DNA from: Siphonodentalium dalli
Taxonomy: Eukaryota; Mollusca; Scaphopoda; Gadilida; Siphonodentaliidae
DNA: 64,000 bases
Direction of reading: 5' to 3'
Assembly: GCA_032622095.1 (NCBI GenBank)
Contig: CP136066.1
Location: forward strand, 41,677,835-41,741,834
Part shown: positions 24,482 to 36,900 of the stretch, piece by piece
Numbering within the stretch: the stretch's first letter is position 1
Layout of the letters: each line of letters starts with the position of its first letter
The notes under the pieces: generated by a model
What the model was told of the DNA's origin: nothing
Databases searched by the model: none
Seen by the model: only the letters and a program-made list of their open reading frames with translations
Position numbers and translations under genes: made by a program

Positions 24482-26129
24482 AAAAAGCGAATATTATTAG
24501 GTGTATTTTTGAGCGCAAACCGCCAAGTGACTGCAATATCCATGCACGATCCCATGGGTAGCTTTTTGTGCGTTATGATGTCGTGTATATGTGGGGTTTG
24601 GCAGCAAATATAACAACTTTTGATTTCGGGATTCTTCAATATTCTACTTGTTATTGTAATATACTGCACATGGGAACTTATATTTTATATTAATTTGGGT
24701 GACTTTATCACAATTTTTTGAACATCGATAATACGATGAAGTGACCAATTCAGCGTTTGTCAGAGGGTGGTTAATTCTTAAAACAATATAATAACTATCG
24801 GCGATCTCTAATATCAACGGATTGGTCCAGATTTAACAATAGTATGTAGCCAGTAAAAATTTCGATTTTGACCAATCGTTTTTATTGATCTAGGCCCATA
24901 CATACATTAAATGGACATGGCTCATTCGAGCTTACACATTTTGTCTAGGTAATTTGGAAGGATATCGAGGTACAAGATAGTTTGATAGATATACACGAAA
25001 TCTTAATATACCAGCTTCATATATTTATGCTCTGAAAAATACTTGCTATGCATGGTTACAACCATTTTTACAGCTATTTTCGATGTTTCGCACAAAAGTG
25101 AAACAAACCCTCTTTATTTCTACCATATCATGAATATACCTCGCACGGAAAACACTGTTCTGCTCCATGCCGGGCATATGGCTGTTTTTTTATTTGGGAC
25201 TCAACCACCGTGTTCAAAGTTTTTATGACTTCAATGCGTCTTTCTGGGACATATCTATCGACATATTTCTATAACGGGAACAAATCAAAAATAAAGACCT
25301 CCACGAGAATCACATAAAAGAAAGCAACAGGTGCTCATGTGGTGACATAGAAAGCGCAGATCACTTTCTTTTAGTCTGCCCTTTATACAACCAAATCAGG
25401 GATGAATGCTTTATGCCATTAGAAACAAAATACAGAGACAGTGTAATACTCTTAAATGGCTCAAATTCTCTTACACTTAGCACCAACCACAAAATCTTTA
25501 AAGTAACCCAAACTTTCATTACCAGAAGTGAACGTTTCAGTCCTTTATCATAAGATATAGAATCATATCAGTACTGAATAAAACTTTGGCCAAATACGTC
25601 CAATTAATCAAGTAGCATAGTTGCCCGATTCAGTGAATTTCCGTTAAATTTGCATTAAGTGTCAATCATCATGAAAAACAAAGTTATAAAGATCTATAAA
25701 TATAGATATATTTGAGAATACTTGTAAACACACAGCAGTAGTAACTCACACTCTGTCCCACTCCTTCCATCTCTTCTGCCTCAACTTAATGTTAGTAACT
25801 TGTTATTTTCACCCCCCCCCCCCCAACCTGCTCTCTTTAACTCAGCCTCTTGCCATACGCTCCTTCTACATACTATTCTGCATACTTTTCTTTAACGAGG
25901 AGATAACTTCAAATAAGCGGTGACCCGCTTGTTGTTAGATCCTCTTCACCCTCCTTTTTTTCTAACCTGTCATTTAATTTAACTCATAGTGTTCAATGTC
26001 TTATTTCATGTATACATGTATTAATTGAGGGTAGAATAAATATTGTTTACACCAAATCAAAAAGCGAATATTATTAGGTGTATTTTGGAGCGCAAACCGC
26101 CAAGTGACTGCAATATCCATGCACGATCC
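24482..26129. repeat. 71-bp direct repeat bracketing a LINE fragment
   Basis: AAAAAGCGAATATTATTAGG and the following 50 bp occur at 24482-24552 and again at 26059-26129 with very few differences. Between them lie unassigned sequence and the LINE 3' fragment at 25290-25553. The repeat is too long for a LINE target duplication; it is more likely two copies of a dispersed repeat or a segmental event. Confidence 0.6.
25290..25553 (+). pseudogene. LINE C-terminal fragment (CxC...HFLLxC knuckle)
   Basis: An open frame of 88 codons without its own start encodes NRCSCGDIESADHFLLVCPLY followed by a basic tail and TAA. The C-x-C-G...E-x-A-D-H-F-L-L-x-C-P-L-Y pattern is the C-terminal region found after the RT domain of many LINEs. 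RT motifs are absent, so this is a 5'-truncated copy. The sequence after the stop, to about 26058, is probably its 3' UTR. Confidence 0.75.
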
Positions 26130-26204
26130 TATTTGACACCACGTAATTCATTATTCACTAATCCAATTCCCCCATTACCAGGGGAAAGTAAATGAAAAAT
26201 ATTT

Positions 26205-28060
26205 GCTATCATATGGCCCGGGTGATAACATGGCGCGAGAACAACATAATAACATCGAAGTATAAAGCTCAACACGCACAAACCAAGCAATATAGCATAA
26301 CACAGGCATCGCGAAATTCCACAAATTCATCCATGTACAAGACATTGAAAAAGAACACAAAAGCTCATAATTGATCACGCTCTTTATGATATACTGCTTT
26401 TTGAGTGATGGAAGCATCGGCGCTCTTTATATATTGTAATTTTTTTCCAGGCTGACACAAATTCAAAACGTTTTAAATTATCCGCTTTTGAAAGTCGATA
26501 TTTGTCAATCACAACCTATTATTAATGTATCAATATGACCTATGTAATCGTTTAGGAGTATTATAAAACTCACAATTCAATTTAATTTAATATTAACTCT
26601 GGTCATGATCAAAGACATTGCAGAATGCAGAGACAACGCATATGACACAATTACATATCATCAACACATGTACATGTATACATAAACAACAAATCATTAA
26701 GCAGAGTATGCCAACAACAACAATATCCACAATAACGAAATGCTCCCTAATGTTTATTTTAGCTCCATATATATATAGGCCGACAACAAAATTCAAAAGC
26801 GGAAACAAGTCAATCCGTAAAATATACCATCCATGCTATAATGCTATGTAATTATTCCATGGACCAAGACCTAAAAATCGAAAACCGGTGTCAAATATGG
26901 GACTCATATTAGGCTCGTGTGTTTTCTTAAATTAATATACAACACATATACTCATCAATTTAAGGTGTGATAAGGACATTTGCTAAATTCAGCGTTCTGG
27001 TAAAATTCTGACTTTGAAGATGGGTACCCATAATACAAATCAATTTTTGAGAAATTGTCAATGATCAGAATGAGGCCTATAAGTTTTTAGCACATACCTT
27101 ACAATTGTGCTACATGTACATACATACATACATACCATGCAATCCATGCATACCAAACCTTCATGTGCCAAATTCCACAAAAATTGTGAAAAATATTTTT
27201 TAGACAATAATGACTGCGTATGTTGGTGAAATTTGCAATAGCAAAGCTAAAATATTGGTGACTGATTCTGCTTTGATCTCCACTCCTTGAGAACGATATA
27301 AGCAAATCGATTAGGGGTTACCCATCTTCATTATCATAATTTTATCAGAACGATGCGTATAACGAATGTCTATCATACCTTAAATTGAACAGTATTCAGT
27401 AGATATCGCATTTGAAGAAAGAAAACACACGAACCTTTGACGTTAATTTGATTTTCGGTCTCGCCCATGGACTAAATTTGAAACGGGGATAAGGTCCGGG
27501 TTAATATGAGGTATAGAATATAAGATATATTGATCTACATAAATATATCAAATACATAAATATATAAATGTATACAATCGCCATGTAATGTGTACACACT
27601 TATCAAAGCCAAAAAGCGGCAATTTTCAAGCTGTATTATTTATATTTTTCGAGCAGACGTATATGAGGAACGCTCTTTATGTATATAATTATTGAATAGA
27701 CTAATAGGGAACGATCTGTATTGTTCATGAAAAATATGGACCCATTTATGTTTCTAAATTCCTTCACTCGACTAAGCTAGTCCTCTCGGGGAACATGGAG
27801 GCCTGTAAAAAGTATATTCAATGTATTTATCTACATATTATGATCCAGCACAAGTTACTAAATAAAGAAAAGAAAACATGTACGTACCAGATATGTCAAA
27901 CCAGATGTGTGAATTCACTTTATTTCTCCACAGTGCGAGCTTTTGTCGCTCTTTGACGACTCCGCGAAGTCGGATTGAATGTCCCGGATGATAACACGAC
28001 GCGGAACTACAGCATAACATCGAAGTAAAGCTCTATACTATACGCATAAACCAACCAATA
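26205..28060. repeat. Two related repeat copies carrying CGCTCTTTAT motifs
   Basis: The phrase around GATAACATGGCGCGAG...TAACATCGAAGTATAAAGCTC (about 26222-26275) recurs in variant form at about 27988-28040. CGCTCTTTAT occurs at 26378 and 26421 and at 27671, with a weaker copy at 27712. No gene was recognised; 26600-27300 shows nothing. Confidence 0.45.
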
Positions 28061-29815
28061 TAATTATCAGCTGATATCGAGCTAAGGGAGTTCTCTATAT
28101 ATCTACCAGAAAACCATTTATGTGTGCTGCGATAAGGGCTGTTGCTCAGTCGGAAAGGTGCACGGCGAAAGATGCCAACGAACAAGAACGTTGCTAAAGG
28201 GTCTTCGTTGAATGAGTGCCTCCGGGGGCCCCATTCTGCAAATGACAGGCACAGTAAACTCAGGCTTTGTTGGAATTTTACAACTAGCACCTCAAATGTT
28301 CCAACAGTTCTCAATTTGTGCGAGCTTTTGTTTCACCCCTATGTTGAAATGTCCAAGTGATCGCCATTTAAAGCCACATGGTGGTTTCCGCTCCAAAATA
28401 GAAATAATATTTGGTTTTGAAATTTCCCCGGTATCGAAATAGTTCGATAAATATCTTAACCAGCTTACGACCATTAGGTAACCCAAAGAATTGAAGTAAT
28501 GAAAAATGCAACTATGACCAAGGTGTTTGGGTAAAAAAAAAACCCAGCCATTTGCACGACATGGAAAAAAAAGAGCGTTTCATGTTATTCTATTCCTTTT
28601 ATTGTATCAATAAAGAGCGTTTGTCTAACTTGGAGCAAAACAAAATTGAAAATGGCTGTGACTTTGGCAAGTGTTCTTAAAAGCAGACGAAGCCAGCATA
28701 TCAATATTTCGTGTATTTATCGAACTATCGCACCCGTCCCTCCAAATTACGTAGACAAATTTGGAGGTCCGAATGGGCCGTGGCCGCTTAAGTAAAACAA
28801 TGGACCAAAATTATGAAAATATTAGACTTCTGGTCTAAAACCAGCATATTTCCGACTAAAGGTGGATACACACATGCATGTAGTCTCTGTAAATATCGTG
28901 TATTTAGCGTTTTACATGGACATACAGACATCTAATTTGTGTCCGCTGACAACCCAATCATTACGTCTATGTTTGACCACAGTGAGTCAAGCTCTGAACG
29001 TGCACAGAGCTGTTGACTCGGACGAAGTCGTCAGACCGCTTAAAATAATTGTTCGCGTGATAACCCAAATGGTGGACGTTCTGTTTAAATCACTGTCAGC
29101 CTTTTCTTGGTTTTATACCAGTGATGGCCTCAGGATTTCCCCAATGCAGGGCCAATATGATCCCCAACATGGGGGCTATATAATCCAGGAAGCTACCGGA
29201 CTGGCCATGTTTCCTCGACGGGGGTGGGGGTGGGGGGCATTCATCACCCTGAGTCCAGACCCCCTGAAGCAAATCCTGATTTATAAATATTTATAAACCC
29301 TATGTGCTTTGACAACAATTACCGCACTTAAAACTTAATGACAGAATGGAGGACCAGAGCGGTAGTTTTGTTGACGACTTTCGCAAGCTACTCGTAAAAA
29401 TTACAGCAAATTGGAACTCTTGTGTTTGATTTGCGATGCGTGTTGTCGTGACATTGTTGTCCATGTGCGTTACACTTTTGTGTTGATAAAATAATCGGAG
29501 AACCAAATCACACCGTTTCGCAGTACACTTCTTTGGTTCTAGTGGGACTTTCCAAACTTAAGGTACGAATTACACAAATTTTGTTTGATATTCTGTGTGC
29601 TTAACAAGGGCAGCAGGTTGCTCTGTTCGCTTAGTATACATCTTAATGTCACGGAAGTCAACCAAATGTGGGTAAAATATCGCCATTATATAGCAGCGGT
29701 CTTAACGAGTCATCAAGGGAGGTGAACCCTGCATGGGGTTTGGTGGCCTAAATTGGCGCCAGGGAATGTTTTTTCGTGAACATTGGAAGGAATGTTGGGT
29801 GTGAATATAACAAAT
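28061..29815. other. Unassigned interval between the two genes
   Basis: A plus-strand frame of 144 codons (28862-29296) has no domain, repeat partner or splice context that I recognise and is probably chance. The inverted CGCTCTTTAT doublet lies at 28568 and 28610. Confidence 0.4.
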
Positions 29816-30258
29816 GTGACCCGCCATATCAAATCCAGTCGTAAGTCGGGATTTTTTTTACCCTGTGCCAATGCATTCTCTTATATATGCGAGTCGACCA
29901 TAGGTCGCCTCGCATATATAAGAGAATGCATTGGCGTAACAATGTTTTTTACAATTTTAATAAATTTCTTGTATTCTTTAACAATTTTATAATTTCACCC
30001 ATACAGAGCCCCAGACGACACTCTTCTATATGCTTCTATATATGTGTGGGGCTCCCTGCAGGGTAATTGATGTTTTTTATTTTATGTCCTAAAAATTGTA
30101 AGAAACATTTATTTTAAAAAAATGATAAAAACTTGTTAGGCCAATGCATTCTCTTATATATGCGAGGCGACCTATGGTCGACTCGCATATATAAGATAAT
30201 GCATTAGCACAGGGTAACAAAATCCCGACTTACGACTGGATTTGATATGGCGGGTCAC
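29816..30258. mobile_element. Double-hairpin cassette inside a GTGACCCGCC inverted repeat
   Basis: The outer arms start GTGACCCGCCATATCAAATC and are inverted at 30218-30258. Inside is the same CCCTGTGCCAATGC...GGCACAGGG cassette found in the TTAA-flanked MITEs, but these outer ends are unrelated to piggyBac ends. The cassette spacer is longer here and contains a small hairpin (GAGCCCCA...TGGGGCTC near 30007-30055). Confidence 0.7.
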
Positions 30259-30637
30259 AAATAATACCATGTATTGTATATCATACAGATGGGCGAAAGG
30301 GCGCAGGTGAATAATTGATTTATCACGGGAATCTTCAGGACGATTTTATAAATTTTACGGTTGCTTCAAGAAGAACGAAACTATCATTAACGTGAAGCCG
30401 CCAAGCAAACGAGCTTTGTGGGAAACTATTTGAAATGATGTCATAGTGTCGATCAGTTCAGTTCTTCGGTTTGGCTTCATATGACAATTTATCAGGAAGT
30501 GTTCATATCTTCCTTTGGGAATCCACAGGTGTATAATCGATCGTCATTTGCCGACAATCACAGGTCCCCTTGTGCGACAACACTGCCATGAGTATATACC
30601 TTAAAGGTATGGATGGCCTTCGCGATGGGTATTGGTG

Positions 30638-31037
30638 TTAACCCTTTACCCAACAAACCGGCCAAAACCGGCCAAATAAAGCTTCAACAGCCTAAAATAT
30701 CTTCGGTCTGTCTCAATAGAACCATACAAATATGGATATCATTTGAACCGACTCATTGACCACATTGTGATAGTTACAGTTATGCCCTGTGCCAATGCAT
30801 TCTCTTATATATGCGAGTCGACCATAGGTCGCCTCGCATATATAAGAGAATGCATTGGCCTAAAACAAATCTTTTTTTAACACTTTTTACCAATTTTTCT
30901 TACATTCTTTAACAATTTTATAAATTTTAATGTGTTAAGCCAATGCATTCTATTATATATGCGAGGCGACCTATGGTCGACTCGCATATATAAGAGAATG
31001 CATTGGCACAGGGCCCTTCTGTTGGGTAAAGGGTTAA
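30638..31037. mobile_element. piggyBac-like double-hairpin MITE, copy 2
   Basis: Same ends as the copy at 9664-10053 (TTAA-CCCTTTACCCAACA and inverted). 400 bp, nearly identical throughout, which implies recent activity. Confidence 0.8.
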
Positions 31038-31039
31038 AA

Positions 31040-31376
31040 GAGTCACTTCTGTTAAAACCGCCATAAACAGACAGAATTTCAAAAATATAGACATATTTTA
31101 TTCTTATACCAATCATAAATATCGCGTAAATGGTATTTCATTTACAAGTTCGTACGCTTTGTTTTGTAAACAAAAGCCAAAACTGTTACATAACCTGGCA
31201 TTTGTTTACATAACAAAGCGTACAAAATTGACAAAACATACTATTTACACAATAGTTATGATTGGTATAAAAAATAAAATATACTATGTTGTAATATTCT
31301 TTCTATTTATGTCACTTTTAACGGGTGTGACTATTTTAACAGCAGACCCACCGCGAAGATAATCCGTGCCTTTAAT
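31040..31376. repeat. Hairpin relative of the TTAAAG TIR family
   Basis: GTTAAAACCGCCATAAACAG at the left and inverted sequence to the right (CTATTTATGTCACTTTTAAC) fold back. The right end has CAGACCCACCGCG...CGTGCCTTTAA, like the end of 32691-33203. Confidence 0.55.
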
Positions 31377-31460
31377 ACGTATATACTCACGACAGGGTTG
31401 TCTCACCAAGGGACCTGTGCCAACAATGCTAAATCGGGTATGATCCACCCAACATAAGAT

Positions 31461-31860
31461 TTAACCCTTTACCCAACAAACCGGCCAAAACCGGCCAAAT
31501 AAAGCTTCAACAGCCTAAAATATCTTCGGTCTGTCTCAATAGAACCATACAAATATGGATATCATTGGAACCGGCTCCTTGACCACATTGTGATAGTTAC
31601 AGTTATGCCCTGTGCCAATGCATTCTCTTATATATGCGAGTCGACCATAGGTCGCCTCGCATATATAAGAGAATGCATTGGCCTAAAAAAAAACTTTTTT
31701 TAACACTTTTTACCATTTTTTCTTACATTCTTTAACAATTTTATAATTTTTAATGTGTTAAGCCAATGCATTCTCTTATATATGCGAGGCGACCTATGGT
31801 CGACTCGCATATATAAGAGAATGCATTGGCACAGGGCCGTTCTGTTGGGTAAAGGGTTAA
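31461..31860. mobile_element. piggyBac-like double-hairpin MITE, copy 3
   Basis: TTAA-flanked, 400 bp, about 420 bp from copy 2 in the same orientation and almost identical to it. Confidence 0.8.
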
Positions 31861-32103
31861 TAGCAGGACTTGTTGGTCGAGTTGGTGCCTGTATTCACCG
31901 GTTGTGTTATGTTGAACGATATTCCACAGAGAGTCCCTGACCTATAAAGCGTTTAATGTATGTTTATCTTGGGTGTAATTCGATGTGTAGTGCGACAACA
32001 TTCAACAGATTATGGCGATAACCAATATATTCACAGAACCAGCACATCAATCCCGGACCTATCAGCATCTCCTTGTCAAATATCTCGCTCTATCGGCACC
32101 AGA

Positions 32104-32359
32104 CCAAGCCTTGAAATAGTGTGTCTGTCATTTGCAGAATGAGGTCCCCAGAGGGTGAATTTAGTGATGCAACCCCCGCATAGCGGGCTAGCATCACCAA
32201 ATTCACCCTCTGGGGACCTCATTCTGCTTGCACCTCAGCAGAATGAGGTTCCCAGAGGGTGAATTTGGTGATGCTAGCCCGCTATGCGGGGTAGCATAAC
32301 TAAATTCACCCTCTGGGGACATCATTCTGCAAATGACAGACACATTATTTCAAGGCTTG
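32104..32359. repeat. Double hairpin, GCAGAATGAGGTCC family
   Basis: The outer arms read AAGCCTTGAAATAGTGTGTC and its inverse. Inside are two successive hairpins made from GCAGAATGAGGTCCCCAGAG arms with AGCCCGC-type centres. The architecture parallels the GCCAATGC cassette, with an unrelated sequence. Confidence 0.75.
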
Positions 32360-32690
32360 CACAGACTGCTTCAGATAAGTCCGGGTTCACAAGATGCAAA
32401 CAGATGGATTGTGTGTTTTCCAAGAAATACGAGTCGTAAACAATCTTATAGCGGGCCGTGGGAACACATTCTGGTCCACACAAGCAGCAGTGTTTATAGC
32501 AGTCACAGATCTATTGTTTGAGTTTTGGGCACCCTCCCCCATCAGATATTATTTTCAAAATGAAGAATATTTTTTGGACTCTTTGTGTGGTTTCCGATTG
32601 CATCTGATCAACGGTGGAGGCCAGACGCACGTTTTGTCTATATTTCCTGGTATTTCAAACAGAATTTTCTCAAAATGAGTATGACACAAT

Positions 32691-33203
32691 ATTTAAAGGA
32701 ACGGGCGGCGTTCGTTGCAGAAATATTCATATTTGTTTAAATCGCCATCAACAGAAGGAATATTAAAATATATATAGTTTTGTTCATATGCCAAATATAA
32801 TCAGCGCGTAAATAGTATATTGTCGTCAAGACGTACGAGCCTGCTCGTGTTACAGAAGTGTTGCTTCTGTTTACATAACACAGCGCAATTCTATTGGTTA
32901 ATCACACACAAATGATATCAACGCTCATTATTATTTCCATATCAGGAAAACAGTAACAAATAACGCTCTTTATGTTTACCATATCCGGATCTAAACAAAA
33001 GCCAGATTCCGTAACGTTTTTTGCTTTTGTTTACATAACAAAGGAAAACATTTTGACAATAACATACTGTTTATGCCATATTTCTGATTGGTATAAGAAC
33101 AAGGTCTTTCTATATTTTACTATTATTTCTGTTTATGACGGTTTTCGACTGAGGTGATTATTTTAACAGCATACCCACCGCCAACGCCGCCCGTATCTTT
33201 AAG
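32691..33203. mobile_element. TIR repeat, TTAAAGNNACGGGCG family, copy 2
   Basis: Matches 2094-2622 along its length, including the CGCTCTTTAT-type doublet (32922 and 32964). The ends are TTTAAAGGAACGGGCG and CGCCCGTATCTTTAA. Confidence 0.7.
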
Positions 33204-33977
33204 AACCATCGACCCGTTGGAAATTATAACCTCATTTACTTTACTGTTTTTGCATGAACATTATTTTAAAATTTCACTGTTTTTGGGTACCAAGAACTTG
33301 TTTGAAATAGGTCTGTTTCTAAATTTTAATTCATATATCCATGATATATCTGAAGATCATAATAGGAGACTTAATTATTCTTGATTCGTGAAATGTAATG
33401 ATTATTTCCATATAGAAAGGCAACTATCCATACATAATGTTCCATATTTGAAAATGTTCATGTCATGCCTGTTGATCAATGAATAGTTGCACCGACTCGG
33501 AGATGAGTTCTGGATCATGGGTTCATAGCCAGGTTAAAGATGACCATCATATTTCTTAACACTGTGGCCTAATTACAGTTGATTGCTCCCGGTTTCAGTG
33601 GATCACACTGCATTTCAACATTTGTTTTCATTGGGCTGGAATATTTACGACTGCTTTATTCTCCATTATGATATATGGGGTATGATGTTATATAATGCAA
33701 TTAAATATATAACTCAACATTATGACACAAACGATGCCTCCTCTCAAAGAGCCAGTAATCAGGTGATTGGAGTGTTGTCTGAAATTATTAATTATTCTAA
33801 CAGTTCTATGTACCGAAAGGGTCAAAATAGTAAATAATATTTTCAACATCTCAAATGTATTAAAATCCATTGTTTTTGTTGTCTCCTATATACAATGAAG
33901 ATGATGATATGTGAAATTAAAGATTTTTTTGCCAGATAGATCCAGAGAATTTATGTGCTGAAAATCTCTTGTCACTG
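33204..33977. other. Unassigned sequence
   Basis: AT-rich; no repeat or gene recognised. Confidence 0.4.
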
Positions 33978-36900
33978 TAGTCCAGGAGATATTGGTAGAC
34001 CTCTGCACCCCCCCCCCCCAGGACTTAACTTCACCCCACTAATTTTCATCCTTAAGGTCTCCTATAATTTTTTTCACTTGTTAACAAGAAAAAAAAGTGG
34101 CCGCAGAGACTCCAGACAAGATGGCGTCCATCATGGCGGCCATTATTTTTAAATGCACCAGGTCTCTTTGATCGCCATTATAGTAAAGATGATAGCACAT
34201 GCGGTCTTGTTTTCCGCTCGATTCGTTATGCTAATATACAACCCTTACAAATTAGCCAAAAATCCGACCCCATAATCCAATATGGCGGCCAAGATGGTCG
34301 CCGAAATGTGAAAATATGCTATTTTTCTGACATGTTACCACCTTTCGATTGTCTCTGTGGGAAAATGTTAGAAATTTTGCGTCATGTTATACATTTATCA
34401 TATATAGGAGTCATTGGCGAATACATGGGGACCATAATATGCATTCATTGCGGGATATTTTTGTCCGATATCACGTTTTCCCAAATGCCGGTATCATAGG
34501 TCAAAGCCGAATCTCCGTTAATAACGCGATGTTATGTTTCGAATCAATGAATGTTATTGCTATTATAACAACACCCATGCATATATATTTGCAGGAGATA
34601 CTCGAGCTAGGATTCCTCTTATACCTGAGTTGAGGAATATTTACCCAAATCCAAGATGGCGGCCAAAATGGCCACCAGAAATAAAAAATCGCTGAAAATC
34701 GCTGATTTTAACATCAGTGAGCATTATTGTCATGACAACTCCACACCTGCTTACTAATGTAAGTTGGGAACACTTAGGCGAAGAACTTTCCTTGTGCCAT
34801 ATCCAAATAAAAGTCCCCAAAATCCAAAATGGCACCCACAATGGCGGACAGATTTTGAAAAATCACCGAAATTCCCTCATATTCACATCATTGGGCATTA
34901 TTGTCGAGACAACTCCACCCATGCGTACAGTTGAGTTGTAAATACCGAGGTGAAGTAATTACCTTACATCTCATGCAAGAAATGGTTTTCCAAATCGAAG
35001 ATGGCGGCCAAAATGGCCACCGAAATTTGAAAACAAGTCTACATTACTTTACTTTCTTAGGATGGGCGTTATTGTTTCGCGATTTCTACCCACCATTACA
35101 TTTTGATATGTATGAATTATTCATTAGGGTTTGGCAAGTGATACTCACAGTCAATATGGCGGCCAACTGGCGGGCATAAATTGAAAAGAAGCCGATATTA
35201 TCACATACCAATTTCAACTTTTTGTCATAATATTGATTTGTATAAACGAAATGGTACATAATATAAGCCATATATTAGTTCCAATGTAAGTCGTAGCCTT
35301 TTGGAAGGATGAAAACCCACAATCGCAATGTGGCATTTCAAAATCCATTCTCCACTAAGGGCTCATATATAGGTGCGCCGAATAGTCATATTATGACTTC
35401 CAAGAATCAAAACAACAGTACCTGAGCTTATTCTGAATTGCCACATTCAGCATTATCTAGACTCGTTTCCGTCTCTTCGTCAGATTAATCTATCTCACTC
35501 ACAACAACAGTTCACTACTCTTCTTTGTAGGAGTGTGCCACTAATCGGAATGTTTCAAACAATACATATGCCGGTGTCCAGCTCACGTGTTGGTTTCGAA
35601 AGCTTGGAATTATAAGCCAGCTTCATTCGTGGTATAGCTTATGGTATAATTCAGATGCTACATATGGGGTATATGCGTCATCTTTTGCGATACACTATAC
35701 AGGTATTCGGTAGATGCGTATACTAGCTTTCAGAAGGACCTATCTATTTGCGTATTGTCAGCTTTGGTGACCTAATGGGGTTAACAACGTGTACACCTGG
35801 TGATCTTCCCAAAGAGCCACTTCTCAATATATGGTTCATCAATTCACATACTCATCTAATGCACTGACGTACCCGGACAACTTCTGTATATGGCTTCGGA
35901 TGTTGAAAGCCCGACATTTGACGGATGCATTTCTGCTAAGGCGTAGAAGACCATAATACATAATATACCCAAACTCCTTGAACATGATCATAAGAACAAG
36001 CTTGTTGGCGTCCAGCAATCGTCTCACCGAACAGATCCAAGCAGATGATAACAATACACGCGGTGCTAGTTTGTGGGTATGTGTCATGATAGTGGAAATG
36101 AAATTGGACCATGACTGCACCGCCCCTTATTTTGTTATGTTTCAGATTCAGACAGGATCTCATGTGTGGCTTTGCTTTCCTTGTATGCTAAGATTGTATG
36201 TCCCCATCCGTTTGGAAGCCGTTCTTAAACAACTGGACCAGGAGTATGCCATTGGCTACTGCTGTATAAGCCCCACCAATACTGGGGTGTAGTCTTAAAG
36301 GCGATACCTTTGATAGTTGGTTGATATGTCATACTCACGCTGGGTGGTATGGTTCAAGAAAGTACAAATGCCATCAACAAAAGGGTGAAATGTTCAACGC
36401 GAAGAACATCCAGAGGAATGTTACGTTGATGAGCTCTTGCATTCAGTTCATCAAACGTTGGTACACCAAGTGATTTCTTGGTAACTTCACCAATGCGACC
36501 ATTTTCCTGCATGAGACATTAACTACTATATTCTAAAGTTATATATATAAAGCTATATGATCATAAAGGTCGCGTTCGCCAACGGCCACAGCCATTGCCA
36601 TCGAGACTGTAAATTGTTCTTTAAATACATAGTGAAATAAATGCACCACAGTTCCTGACATTTTCTTGGATAATACCGCCCACATACTGACACTAACCCC
36701 GAGAGAGGATAACAAAACACGCATACATTCATGCTATAAAGACATTATCCTTTAGTCCATCAGACTGTTTTGAGGGAGGCTAGCATATTATTATCCAGAC
36801 AAAAGTGTACGTAGTTGAATCAGAAAGGCTTCGAAACGGATGTGGAAATACAATCTTACCACACCAAATAAAACCGACACGCACGACATTCGATATCTTA

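Noticed and set aside
28862-29296. 144-codon plus-strand frame
   Set aside because: No recognisable domain, no exon partner and biased low-complexity end (GWGWGAF). Probably chance; not listed as a gene.
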